From an uncultured Geobacteraceae bacterium (GTDB lineage Bacteria; Desulfobacterota; Desulfuromonadia; Geobacterales; Pseudopelobacteraceae), in contig CAIOXL010000159.1 of the NCBI GenBank assembly GCA_903862245.1, positions 1-34,054 of the forward strand: DNA of 34,054 nucleotides, read 5' to 3'. The translations under genes and the position numbers were made by a program. The notes under the pieces are model-generated. The model was given only the letters and a program-made list of their open reading frames with translations, made no database searches and was not told where the DNA came from. Positions 6,913 through 14,907 of the stretch are shown here, piece after piece; the stretch's first letter is position 1; the number at the start of each line of letters is the position of its first letter.

Positions 6913-7821
6913 ATGATTGAAGCAATTCTGGTTGAAGGTCTGATCTATGGAATTATGGTGCTGGGGGTTTTTATCACCTTCAGGGTGTTGGACTTCCCCG
7001 ACCTGACGGTTGATGGCACCTTCCCGCTGGGAGCAGCACTGATGGTCCAGGGCATCCTGCTTGGCATGAACGGCTGGCTGGCACTCCTGATCGCCTTTAT
7101 TGGCGGCGTCCTTGCCGGTGTCGTCACGGCACTGATTCATAACCACCTGAAAGTCCCGAATCTGCTGGCCGGCATTCTGACCATGACCATGCTCTACTCA
7201 ATCAACATCCGCATCCTCGGCAACCGCGCCAATGTCCCGGTCCTCGATCAGAAAACGCTCCTGTCGGATGTTTCCGCCCGCCTGTCGGGCATCGTTCCGG
7301 ATGAATACGCCCTGCTGCTGTTTTTTGTTGCGGTCGCTCTCACCATCAAACTTCTGGTTGATCTGTTTTTCCGCACCGACCTCGGCATGACCATCGGTGC
7401 CATGGGGAACAACGAGCAGATGATCGTTTCCCAGGGGATCAACCCCAAGGTCCTGAAAACCATCGGGCTCGGGCTGTCAAACGGTCTGGTCGCCGTATCC
7501 GGCGCTTTTGCCGCGCAGTATCTCGGCTTTGCCGACGTGGGACTCGGCCAGGGGATCATCATCTCCGGTCTGGCCTCGGTCATGATCGGCGAGTTTCTGA
7601 TCATGAAAAGCAACCGCATTAGTGTACTGACATTCTGTGCGCTGGCCGGCTCCGTGCTGTTCCACGCCGTCATGTACCTGGGGCGCTATTACGGCTATAT
7701 CATCAAGATGACCCCCAACGACCTCAATCTTATCAAAGGCCTGCTGATCATTGTCCTTCTGGTTCTGACCCAGTCCAGAAAACTCAATATGGCAGCCCTC
7801 AAAGCGATGGTGCAGAAATGA
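6913..7821 (+). CDS. ABC transporter permease (LivH/BPD_transp_2-like, TrpY-type)
   Basis: The 302-residue polytopic protein has roughly eight or nine hydrophobic segments. Early LVEGLIYGIMVLGVFITFRV and FPDLTVDGTFPLGAAL are typical of the permeases paired with PF04392 binding proteins. The loop DLGMTIGAMGNNEQMIVSQG matches the cytoplasmic coupling region of LivH-type permeases that touches the ATPase. The C-terminal half includes SGAFAAQYLGFADVGLGQG and several further membrane segments. It would form the channel as a homodimer in the inner membrane. The stop overlaps the ATPase start (ATGA), so the two are translationally coupled. The ribosome site is modest (AAAAGG about 15 bases upstream). 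Confidence 0.87.
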   Translation: MIEAILVEGLIYGIMVLGVFITFRVLDFPDLTVDGTFPLGAALMVQGILLGMNGWLALLIAFIGGVLAGVVTALIHNHLKVPNLLAGILTMTMLYSINIRILGNRANVPVLDQKTLLSDVSARLSGIVPDEYALLLFFVAVALTIKLLVDLFFRTDLGMTIGAMGNNEQMIVSQGINPKVLKTIGLGLSNGLVAVSGAFAAQYLGFADVGLGQGIIISGLASVMIGEFLIMKSNRISVLTFCALAGSVLFHAVMYLGRYYGYIIKMTPNDLNLIKGLLIIVLLVLTQSRKLNMAALKAMVQK

Positions 7822-8612
7822 TTGCGCTCAAGAACGCTTCCGTCATGTTCAACCAGGGTACGGTGAATGAGAACCAGGCCCTGAGCACCATCAACCTGAA
7901 CGTCGCAGAGGGAGACTTCATCACCATTATCGGCAGCAACGGCGCCGGGAAATCGACCCTCTTCAATCTCATCGCCGGAACGATAACCCCGACGAGTGGC
8001 TCAATCCATGTTAACGACCGCAACGTAACCCGCGACCCGGAATACAAGCGGGCCCGATATATCGGCAGAATCTTTCAGAACCCGTTGCTTGGCACCGCCT
8101 CCAACATGAGCCTGGAAGACAACATGATGATCACCTACCGCAAGGGCTTTAAATGGCTCAAGCGGAGTCTGAACAGTGCGATGAGGGAGTTTTTCCGTTC
8201 CGAGCTGGTCCATCTGAAAATGGGGCTGGAACATCGTATGAAGGAGAATATGGTCATGTTTTCAGGGGGGCAGCGTCAGGCCCTCACCCTGCTGATGATG
8301 GTCCTCTCGAAACCGTCTCTGATCATGCTGGACGAACACACCGCAGCACTTGACCCGAAAAATGCCGAGATCGTTCTGGATCTTACCAACCGTTTTATCA
8401 GTGAGCACCGGCTCACCTCCATGATGATCACCCACAATATGAGTCATGCCATTGAATACGGCAACCGCCTGCTGATGATGGACCGGGGCGAGATTATTTT
8501 CGATGTTTCCGGTGATGCCAAGAAGGAGCTGACGGTGGAGAAGCTGATCGAAAAGTTCCATGAACTCCGTCACCACGGTTTCGGCAACGATCGGGCCCTG
8601 CTTTCCGAATAA
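7818..8612 (+). CDS. ABC transporter ATP-binding protein (TrpZ-type)
   Basis: The 264-residue nucleotide-binding subunit has Walker A GSNGAGKST (residues 39-47), Q-loop FQNPLLGTAS, signature motif FSGGQRQALTLL, Walker B SLIMLDEHTAALDP and H-loop MITHNM. It energises uptake through the adjacent permease. The signature is FSGGQ instead of LSGGQ, which is normal for this subgroup. Its start overlaps the permease stop by 4 bases. No clear terminator follows; the next 107 bases contain the promoter of the marR-type gene. Confidence 0.92.
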   Translation: MIALKNASVMFNQGTVNENQALSTINLNVAEGDFITIIGSNGAGKSTLFNLIAGTITPTSGSIHVNDRNVTRDPEYKRARYIGRIFQNPLLGTASNMSLEDNMMITYRKGFKWLKRSLNSAMREFFRSELVHLKMGLEHRMKENMVMFSGGQRQALTLLMMVLSKPSLIMLDEHTAALDPKNAEIVLDLTNRFISEHRLTSMMITHNMSHAIEYGNRLLMMDRGEIIFDVSGDAKKELTVEKLIEKFHELRHHGFGNDRALLSE

Positions 8613-8648
8613 CCCCCCTGCACCAATTCCCCTGATTGCAAAAACATA

Positions 8649-8692
8649 TTGACATATGTTCTTTGACGGTATAGTTTGATATCAAATGATAT
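8649..8692 (+). promoter_or_regulatory. Promoter with palindromic MarR-type operator
   Basis: TTGACA (8649-8654) and TATAGT (8670-8675) form a promoter with a short 15-bp spacer. The perfect 12-bp palindrome TTTGATATCAAA (8675-8686) overlaps the -10 element and is followed by an overlapping dyad ATATCA-AA-TGATAT (8679-8692). The position just ahead of a marR-type gene is what autorepression predicts. Confidence 0.6.
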
Positions 8693-8719
8693 GACATTGA
8701 CCTTTACAGGGGCACCGTA

Positions 8720-9157
8720 ATGACTTCTGAAAACAGTACAACATATCTGGCGCTGAACACCTACACGAAGCTGATGAGAGCGGCCGAATCGGTAACAAGT
8801 CGCGTGAGCCGCATCATGTCGGCAGCCGGCCTTACCATCAGCCAGTTTGGGGTACTTGAGGCGCTGCATCACAAGGGGCCACTCTGCCAGCGGGATATCG
8901 CTTCAAAAATCCTCAAAAGCACCGGCAACATCACCCTGGTTATTGATAATCTGGAAAAGCAGGGCCTGGTCAGGAGAGAGCGGATCAGCGACGACCGGCG
9001 CTACCTGACGGTCAGCCTTACCCCGGAAGGGGAAACTCTCATCGCCGCCGCCTTTGCCAACGTTGAAGCGGCCATCGTGTCAGAACTGGGAGCGCTGTCT
9101 GCAGCGGAACAGGAAAGCCTCGGCCGGTTGTGCAAAAAACTCGGATTACGGCAGTAA
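8720..9157 (+). CDS. MarR family transcriptional regulator
   Basis: The 145-residue winged-helix regulator has a helical N-terminal dimerisation part and the wHTH at about residues 38-105. LTISQFGVLEALHHKGPLCQ and KSTGNITLVIDNLEKQGLV form the helix-turn-helix, and ISDDRRYLTVSLTPEG is the wing with the family's D-x-R motif. MarR proteins usually repress their own promoter and nearby genes and release DNA on binding small aromatic or oxidised ligands. An operator-like palindrome overlaps its promoter. The downstream yceI and dioxygenase genes, on the same strand, are the obvious targets. No conserved redox cysteine of OhrR type is visible; the protein has a cysteine in PLCQRDI and one in GRLCKK. 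Confidence 0.88.
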   Translation: MTSENSTTYLALNTYTKLMRAAESVTSRVSRIMSAAGLTISQFGVLEALHHKGPLCQRDIASKILKSTGNITLVIDNLEKQGLVRRERISDDRRYLTVSLTPEGETLIAAAFANVEAAIVSELGALSAAEQESLGRLCKKLGLRQ

Positions 9158-9230
9158 ACCACTACTTCCGGACGTGCCGCAGTGAAACAAACAGTCATAC
9201 CAAGCAGCCAAAACCAAAAGGAGAACCACC

Positions 9231-9824
9231 ATGAAACGCTTACTTGCATCTATCAGCACCATCATCGCCCTTTCCCTTCCAGCCATGGCTTCCGCCACAG
9301 CCTGGAATATCGACTCTGATCACTCGAACGTCGGCTTCAAAGTCCGCCATCTGATGGTATCTAACGTCAAGGGGAGTTTTGAAAAATTTGCCGGCGTGGT
9401 TGATATCAACGACAAGGACCTCAGCAAATCAAAAGTGGAGGTCACCATAGACACGACATCGGTCAACACCAATGTGCAGAAGCGGGATGAGCATCTGCGC
9501 AGCGCCGATTTTTTCGATGTTGCCAAATATCCGACCATGAAGTTTGTCTCGAAAAAAGTGGTCGCCGCCGGCAAGGATAAACTGAAAGTTAGCGGCGACC
9601 TGACGCTGCACGGCGTAACCAAAGAGGTTGTTCTTGATGTGGAAGGACCGGCCGCCGTGAGCAAGGACCCGTGGGGTAATTTCAGAAGCGGCGCTGTTGC
9701 GAGCACAAAGATCAACCGCAAGGACTTTGGTCTGGTATGGAACGCAGCGCTGGAAACCGGCGGAGTTGCCGTAGGGGAAGAAGTGACTATCAGTCTGGAA
9801 ATCGAGATGATCAAGGCCAAGTAA
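9231..9824 (+). CDS. YceI family periplasmic lipid-binding-type protein
   Basis: The 197-residue protein has a signal peptide (residues 1-22, cleavage near AMASA). The YceI fold is evident from the start of the mature protein, WNIDSDHSNVGFKVRHLMVSN, through VKGSFEKFAG and DEHLRSADFFDVAKYPTM to LTLHGVTKEV and FGLVWNAALETGG. YceI proteins form a lipocalin-like barrel that binds polyisoprenoid or other lipophilic molecules in the periplasm; the E. coli homologue is induced by base and stress. The ribosome site AAAAGGAG is strong. It lies 73 bases after the MarR-type gene and is probably in the same transcript. Confidence 0.93.
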   Translation: MKRLLASISTIIALSLPAMASATAWNIDSDHSNVGFKVRHLMVSNVKGSFEKFAGVVDINDKDLSKSKVEVTIDTTSVNTNVQKRDEHLRSADFFDVAKYPTMKFVSKKVVAAGKDKLKVSGDLTLHGVTKEVVLDVEGPAAVSKDPWGNFRSGAVASTKINRKDFGLVWNAALETGGVAVGEEVTISLEIEMIKAK

Positions 9825-9860
9825 TACGAAAAGATTCGGGACAGAAAAAGCAGAAACAGG

Positions 9861-9896
9861 GGGCCTGATCATCATTTATGATGGCCAGGCCCTTTT
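9861..9896 (+). terminator. Hairpin with short T-tract between yceI and the dioxygenase gene
   Basis: GGGCCTG (9861-9867) pairs with CAGGCCC (9886-9892), with an inner CATCA/TGATG stem and TTTA loop, followed by TTTT. It ends 12 bases before the next start codon, so it could act as a leaky terminator that lowers expression of the dioxygenase. Confidence 0.65.
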
Positions 9897-9908
9897 GGAG
9901 ACAAGATC

Positions 9909-10688
9909 ATGAAACGGAGATTACCAACACTATTTATTTCACACGGAGCGCCTTCCATACTGTACGAGCAGGGTGCGGCGCGCGATTTCCTGACTGGGGT
10001 GGCATCCACACTGGAGCGGCCGCAGGCCATACTCTGCATATCGGCACACTGGACATCAGCATCGCCATTGGTCACCGGCGCTGCGGCACCGTCGCTCATC
10101 TATGATTTCGGCGGGTTTTCCGACGAGCTGTACCGCGCCGTCTACCCCGCTCCGGGTGCCCCGGAACTGGCCGGGCGCATCGTCACGCTGCTGAAGGAGC
10201 ATGGCGTGGAAGCCGGTATGGAGGCGCACCGCGGGCTGGACCACGGCGCCTGGGTACCGCTCACCCTGATGTACCCGGAGGCCGACATCCCGGTGCTCCA
10301 GCTGTCGGTCCAGCCGCACCGGTCACCGGAGCATCACCGGGCGCTCGGACAGGCGCTGCAAAGCCTGCGGGACGAAGGGGTCCTGATTCTGGCCAGCGGC
10401 TCCGCCACCCATAATCTCAGGGATTTTTTCGGCAGAGCAATTGATGCTCCCCCTCCGGAGTATGTCACCGTTTTTGATGAATGGTTGAAGGATTCTATTG
10501 AGAAGAATGACCGGGCAGCGTTGCTGAACTACCTGGATACGGCTCCGCATGCAGCGGCCAACCACCCTACCCCTGAACATCTGCTCCCGCTCTTCACCGC
10601 TCTTGGCGCGGGAGAAACGGCGGGACGCATCCTGCACCGTTCCTATACCTTCGGGGTGATCTCCATGGCTGCCTACGCATGGGATTAA
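9909..10688 (+). CDS. Class III extradiol ring-cleavage dioxygenase family protein (YgiD/DODA-type)
   Basis: The 259-residue protein begins LPTLFISHGAPSILYE, with His12, and continues ILCISAHWTSASP with His47. These are the first metal ligands in the LigB/DODA superfamily. RGLDHGAWVPLTLMYPEADIPVLQLS and LILASGSATHNLRDF complete the usual pattern and length (about 260). E. coli YgiD cleaves L-DOPA in vitro with a divalent metal; the physiological substrate of most members is unknown. Metal and activity here are inferred from family. In what looks like an anaerobe, an O2-using enzyme downstream of a MarR regulator suggests a response to aromatic or oxidative stress. The ribosome site is GGAG 9 bases upstream. 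It converges on pepN. Confidence 0.88.
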   Translation: MKRRLPTLFISHGAPSILYEQGAARDFLTGVASTLERPQAILCISAHWTSASPLVTGAAAPSLIYDFGGFSDELYRAVYPAPGAPELAGRIVTLLKEHGVEAGMEAHRGLDHGAWVPLTLMYPEADIPVLQLSVQPHRSPEHHRALGQALQSLRDEGVLILASGSATHNLRDFFGRAIDAPPPEYVTVFDEWLKDSIEKNDRAALLNYLDTAPHAAANHPTPEHLLPLFTALGAGETAGRILHRSYTFGVISMAAYAWD

Positions 10689-10731
10689 CCAACAACCGCC
10701 GTTGTTCCGCATACGCCGGGAACCGTGTGGG

Positions 10732-13380
10732 CTATCCTTCCAGACTTTTGCTCACAACTTCATGCACATCCCGCGGCAGGTCGGGAACGGCCTGAATCCG
10801 CTGCAGCTGCTGCCGCATCTGAACGCTCCGCCCCTCCTCGATACGTTTCCAGGAGGTAAGCGGAGCGAGCATCCGGGCGGACACCTGCGGATTTACCGGA
10901 ATCAGCCGCAGCAGCTGATCCGTAAGAAACCGGTACCCGGCACCGTCCGGGCGGTGGAAACAGGCCTGGTTTCTCTGACTGAACACCCCCACCAGGGAGC
11001 GAAACCGGTTCGGATTGGTCAGCTCAAAGGCGGGGTGATCCAGCAGCAGCTGGAGCTCAGCCAGAGTCCCGGGGAGCGTGGCAGCTGCCTGCAGCGAAAA
11101 CCATTTATCCACAACAAGACGATCCCCCTGCCAGCGGCGGTAAAAATCATCCAGCACATCCCGGCGTTCCGGACAACTGCATGAGGCGAGCGGCGTCAGC
11201 GCGCCGATCATGTCGGTCATGTTGTCCGCCTGGTGGTACTGCTGCAGACAGAGGTCGATTTCGCTCTGCCCGCCGCCGCTCGTCAGGTACGCCAGACAGA
11301 GGTTGGCCAGCCGCCGGGCACCGGAGCGACCGTCATCCGCTGCATACGGCTGCAGGCAGAGGCTGCGGGCACGTATCGCCAGAAATTCATTCCTGAACTG
11401 CTCAGCAAGGGTACGGATGACAAACTGGCGGGCTTCGTGAATCGCCGTCGGATCGACCACCGATACAAGCTCGGCCAGATATTTTTCCGACGGCAGTGTC
11501 ACCGTTTCAGCCAGAAAGGCGCTATCCGGATGAGAACTGGTGAGCGACGCCCGGAATGCCGCAGCAAAAACGGGGTCAAGGGTCAACTCCCCGCCATTCT
11601 GACCGTCTGCCGCCAGCCCGAGAATGACATCGGCCGCCATCCGCTGCCCCGCTTCCCAGCGGCAGAACGGGTCCGGTTCATGAACCATCAGCAGTGCCAG
11701 CTGTTCCTGCCGGTAGGGGTACTGGAGCTTCACCGGCGCAGAAAAGCCGCGCAGAAGCGCAGGGGTCGGCTCCTCGGCCAGGCCGGTGAAGCAGAATGTT
11801 TCGGAGGCGGCACCAAGATGCAGAACCCGTGTTGTTTCCGTTCGGGCCGTTTCTCCAGCCAGCACCAGCGGCAGCTCTTCCCCGTTACGCCCGAGCAGGC
11901 CGACCGCCAGCGGCATATGCAGCGGATGCTTGTCCGGCTGCCCCGGAGTAGGCGGACAGCGTTGACTGACGGTAAGGGTAAAGGTTTTGTCAGCGGCGTT
12001 AAAGAACCCGCCGGCGTTCACCTGCGGTGTGCCGGCCTGACCGTACCAGAGGGAGAACCGCTCCAGATCGGCTGCAGAGGCTTCAGCCATGCACTGCACA
12101 AAATCATCGACCGTTACCGCCTGCCCGTCAAAACGGCTGAAATACAGATCCGTCCCCTGGCGGAACCGCTCCACACCAAGCATGGCATGCAGCATCCGGA
12201 TCAGTTCGGCCCCCTTGTTGTAAATCGTCGCCGTATAAAAGTTATTGATCTCCATGTATGAATCCGGACGGACCGGATGAGCCATCGGACCGCCATCCTC
12301 GGCAAACTGGGACGTCCGCAGGGTGCGCACGTCTTCGATCCGCTTCACCCCGCGCGACTGCATATCCGCAGAAAACTCCTGATCGCGGAACACGGTCAGC
12401 CCCTCCTTCAGGGAGAGCTGAAACCAGTCGCGACAGGTCACCCGGTTGCCGCTCCAGTTATGAAAATATTCGTGGGCGATGACCTCTTCAATGGCGTGAT
12501 AATCATCATCGGTTGCGCTCTCCGGAGTGGCAAGGACATAGCAGGAATTGAAGATATTGAGCCCCTTGTTTTCCATGGCCCCCATATTGAAATCATCCAC
12601 CGCCACGATCATGTAGCAATCCAGATCATACTCCCTGCCATAGACCTGCTCGTCCCAGGCCATCGCTTTTTTGAGGGAGCGCATGGCATGGTCACATTTA
12701 TCCCGGTTATGCTCATGCACGTAAATCTGCAGTGCCACATCCCGCCCGGAACAGGTGGTAAAACGATCCGTACGGCAGACCAGATCACCGGCCACCAGGG
12801 CAAACAGGTAGCTTGGCTTCCGGAACGGATCATGCCAGGTGGCAAAGTGGCGACCGTCCGGCAACTCCCCCTGCGCCAGGAGGTTGCCGTTGGAGAGGAG
12901 CACCGGATTGTGCAGGCGGTCGGCAACGATCGTTGTGGTGAAGAGCGCCAGGACATCGGGACGGTCCGGATAGTAGGTGATGGCGCGGAACCCCTCCGCC
13001 TCGCACTGGGTGCAGAACATCCCGCCGGAACGATAGAGCCCCTCCAGGGAGCTGTTGTCCTGCGGGCGGAGTTCGGTTGTCACTTCCAGGATGAATGCCG
13101 GAGGCACCTGGTGAAGCGTCAGCGCTTCGTCGGTGAGACGGTAGCGCTCCGGTGGGAGCGGCAAACCGTCCAGCTTGAGTTCCCGCAGAACAAGACGACG
13201 ACCGTTCAGGACCAGCGGGCGGCTGCCGGATGCACCGTCGTACGTTGACTGGAGCGACATGCGGGAGGTGACCAGTGTTGAATCATCGCCAAGTTCAAAA
13301 CGGAGGTCGATACGGTCAACACGGTAGTCAGGGGGGGTGTACTGGGTGCGATATATGGTGCGGTAGGCGGTTTGTGTCAT
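10732..13380 (-). CDS. pepN: Aminopeptidase N (M1 family zinc metallopeptidase)
   Basis: The 882-residue enzyme removes N-terminal residues from peptides in the cytoplasm; E. coli PepN has 870 residues. The exopeptidase motif GAMEN is at residues 267-271, the zinc site HEYFH at His303, Glu304 and His307, and the third ligand Glu326 in SLKEGL. The N-terminal saddle domain (YRVDRIDLRFEL) and a long helical C-terminal domain are present. There is no signal peptide. It is a single gene on the minus strand, converging on the dioxygenase gene with 43 bases between stops (a small AACAAC/GTTGTT stem is there). The opposite strand carries long open frames that are compositional shadows. Confidence 0.96.
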   Translation of the reverse strand: MTQTAYRTIYRTQYTPPDYRVDRIDLRFELGDDSTLVTSRMSLQSTYDGASGSRPLVLNGRRLVLRELKLDGLPLPPERYRLTDEALTLHQVPPAFILEVTTELRPQDNSSLEGLYRSGGMFCTQCEAEGFRAITYYPDRPDVLALFTTTIVADRLHNPVLLSNGNLLAQGELPDGRHFATWHDPFRKPSYLFALVAGDLVCRTDRFTTCSGRDVALQIYVHEHNRDKCDHAMRSLKKAMAWDEQVYGREYDLDCYMIVAVDDFNMGAMENKGLNIFNSCYVLATPESATDDDYHAIEEVIAHEYFHNWSGNRVTCRDWFQLSLKEGLTVFRDQEFSADMQSRGVKRIEDVRTLRTSQFAEDGGPMAHPVRPDSYMEINNFYTATIYNKGAELIRMLHAMLGVERFRQGTDLYFSRFDGQAVTVDDFVQCMAEASAADLERFSLWYGQAGTPQVNAGGFFNAADKTFTLTVSQRCPPTPGQPDKHPLHMPLAVGLLGRNGEELPLVLAGETARTETTRVLHLGAASETFCFTGLAEEPTPALLRGFSAPVKLQYPYRQEQLALLMVHEPDPFCRWEAGQRMAADVILGLAADGQNGGELTLDPVFAAAFRASLTSSHPDSAFLAETVTLPSEKYLAELVSVVDPTAIHEARQFVIRTLAEQFRNEFLAIRARSLCLQPYAADDGRSGARRLANLCLAYLTSGGGQSEIDLCLQQYHQADNMTDMIGALTPLASCSCPERRDVLDDFYRRWQGDRLVVDKWFSLQAAATLPGTLAELQLLLDHPAFELTNPNRFRSLVGVFSQRNQACFHRPDGAGYRFLTDQLLRLIPVNPQVSARMLAPLTSWKRIEEGRSVQMRQQLQRIQAVPDLPRDVHEVVSKSLEG

Positions 13381-13511
13381 TGATCAGTCCAATCCGGAAA
13401 AGTGAGTTAAGAATAACGCCGCTGCAGGTGAGTAGAGGCATGGTTTTCGATACATACCACAATCATCAGCCCAGTATTCATAATTTTTATTGGTAAGAGC
13501 GCCCGGTTTCT

Positions 13512-13524
13512 GGTAACTGTTACC
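13512..13524. promoter_or_regulatory. Short perfect dyad upstream of zinc-ribbon gene
   Basis: GGTAAC-T-GTTACC is a perfect 6-1-6 inverted repeat 31 bases before the start at 13556, in the 175-bp gap between divergent pepN and the zinc-ribbon gene. It could be an operator or part of the 5' untranslated region. No clear -10/-35 pair is visible nearby. Confidence 0.35.
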
Positions 13525-13555
13525 CGCGAAGCAGACAGATAAAGGGGGGCTGATG

Positions 13556-14149
13556 ATGGAAGAGACTATTACCTTCTGGCTCGACAACAAAATATCGTCC
13601 GGATTCAAGGTGGCGGAAATCGGCAGCCAGACCCTCGTTTCCTATCGGGACAAATATTATATCGTCGTGGGCGGGGCGGCGCAGATGAAGGGGGTCAGGC
13701 CGCTGCACTATTCCAAAACATCCATGCCGCTGATCTGGAAAAAGGCGCTGAAAGGGATTATGCCGCCCCAGGTTGCCGCGATTGAGCAGAGCGAAGACGA
13801 ATATCTTCCGGTGACAACATCGAGCAAAAAGGAGAGAACGGCGATGCCAAAGAGCACTGTTACCCCGTCAGAAAGATTTGAAGATCAACCACCGGCAGCG
13901 GCACCGCTGCACAGCGCACAGAAGAGAACAGCACCCTCAAAAAGCTCGTCCGACATCAAGCCGGTCAAAATTGCGCAGTCCGTGGTTGCAACAATATGCC
14001 CCTACTGCAGCCACAAACAGGATATCCCCTTTGAAAAAGGGAAAAACGGCAAGCCGTTTTTCGTGGTATGCCCCAGATGCTCAACCGAATTTGCCGTGCG
14101 TTTCGTGCCGGTTACCCTGTATCAGGCACAGGTTGCGGCATTTAAATAA
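13556..14149 (+). CDS. Hypothetical protein with C-terminal zinc ribbon
   Basis: The protein of about 197 residues has three parts: a small N-terminal alpha/beta domain (about 1-80, ending near MPPQVAAIEQ), a Ser/Pro/Lys-rich flexible linker (about 85-140), and a C-terminal zinc ribbon with two CPxC knuckles (CPYC and CPRC) about 25 residues apart that flank a KGKNGKPF turn. The ribbon resembles MJ0042-type or DUF-like ribbons found on regulatory and membrane-associated proteins. The ATG at 13556 is 6 bases after AAAGGGGGG; ATG 13553 is the alternative. The DUF1456 gene follows 36 bases later, so the two are probably cotranscribed. I do not recognise the N-terminal domain. Confidence 0.7.
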   Translation: MEETITFWLDNKISSGFKVAEIGSQTLVSYRDKYYIVVGGAAQMKGVRPLHYSKTSMPLIWKKALKGIMPPQVAAIEQSEDEYLPVTTSSKKERTAMPKSTVTPSERFEDQPPAAAPLHSAQKRTAPSKSSSDIKPVKIAQSVVATICPYCSHKQDIPFEKGKNGKPFFVVCPRCSTEFAVRFVPVTLYQAQVAAFK

Positions 14150-14185
14150 GGGAGTGCAGCTCCGCTGCCCCAGGAGAATTAACAG

Positions 14186-14671
14186 ATGAATAACAACGAT
14201 ATACTCCGCAGGGTGCGCTACGCCCTGGACATCAGCAACCCTGCCATGATCCAGATTTTTCAGTTATCCGGCTGCAGCCTGGAGCTGCCGACGCTGCTGA
14301 AACTGCTGAAGAAGGAAGAAGAGGAGGAATTCATCTCCTGCAGTAATCCCCTGCTGTCGTTTTTTCTTGATGGCCTGATTATCCACAAACGGGGCAGACG
14401 GGAGTCCGATGACGGACAGGCGCCAAAGCCAGATGCCGGATTGAACAACAACGCTATTTTGAAAAAGCTGCGCATTGCTCTTGATCTGAAAGAGGAGGAT
14501 ATGCTCGCGGTTATGCATCTGGCCGGTGTTGTCCTGTCAAAGTCGGAGCTGAGCGCCCTGTTCAGAAACAAAGGGCACAAGCATTTCAAGGAGTGTGGCG
14601 ACCAGTTTCTCAGAAACTTTCTGCAGGGACTGACAATCAAATTCCGGGGTGCCAATCCCGGGCAGCAGTGA
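14186..14671 (+). CDS. DUF1456 family protein (YehS-like)
   Basis: The 161-residue protein is an internal duplication. Residues 1-70 begin MNNNDILRRVRYALDIS and residues 86-155 begin LNNNAILKKLRIALDLK; each half continues with a hydrophobic helix and ends in an FL-x-GL-x-I motif. This is the DUF1456/YehS arrangement, an all-helical fold of unknown function. An acidic stretch (KKEEEEEF) lies in the first repeat. The ribosome site CAGGAG is about 10 bases upstream. It sits with the zinc-ribbon gene and is followed by a weak hairpin and the ilv promoter. Confidence 0.85.
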   Translation: MNNNDILRRVRYALDISNPAMIQIFQLSGCSLELPTLLKLLKKEEEEEFISCSNPLLSFFLDGLIIHKRGRRESDDGQAPKPDAGLNNNAILKKLRIALDLKEEDMLAVMHLAGVVLSKSELSALFRNKGHKHFKECGDQFLRNFLQGLTIKFRGANPGQQ

Positions 14672-14687
14672 CCTCAGCATAGTTGAT

Positions 14688-14714
14688 GGGTGCCGGGGCG
14701 CTGCACCGACACCC
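14688..14714 (+). terminator. Weak candidate terminator
   Basis: GGGTGCCGG (14688-14696) pairs with CCGACACCC (14706-14714) with one mismatch, followed by TCTTC instead of a clean T-run. It lies 16 bases after the DUF1456 stop. Confidence 0.35.
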
Positions 14715-14808
14715 TCTTCAGACAACGTTCTCCTTTCTCCGCTCCAAGCTGTTTGTTCCCCCAGCCTGTTTCTACTGCCGGCAATATCTGCCGATATGGG
14801 CATTCCGG

Positions 14809-14837
14809 TTGACACATCACGTCATCTATATTATTGT
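14809..14837 (+). promoter_or_regulatory. Sigma-70-type promoter of the ilvD-ilvB-ilvN unit
   Basis: A perfect -35 TTGACA (14809-14814) and -10 TATTGT (14832-14837) are 17 bp apart. This places the start of transcription about 65 bases before ilvD. No leader peptide rich in Ile, Leu or Val codons is visible, so attenuation of the enteric kind is not evident. Confidence 0.65.
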
Positions 14838-14907
14838 TCACAACCCGTAAAATCCGGCCGATCACAGGTTTAGCGGCATCAAACAACCGTGCCACAAGGA
14901 CATTCAT

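Noticed and set aside
11233-13248. Long plus-strand open frames (342 and 323 codons) opposite pepN
   Set aside because: They lie wholly within a clear pepN gene, read as low-complexity basic/His-rich sequence and have no recognisable domain; GC-rich codon bias leaves the opposite strand open.
14838-14907. Riboswitch or attenuator in the ilvD leader
   Set aside because: The leader after the predicted start is only about 65 bases with no Ile/Leu/Val-rich peptide and no strong alternative hairpins.
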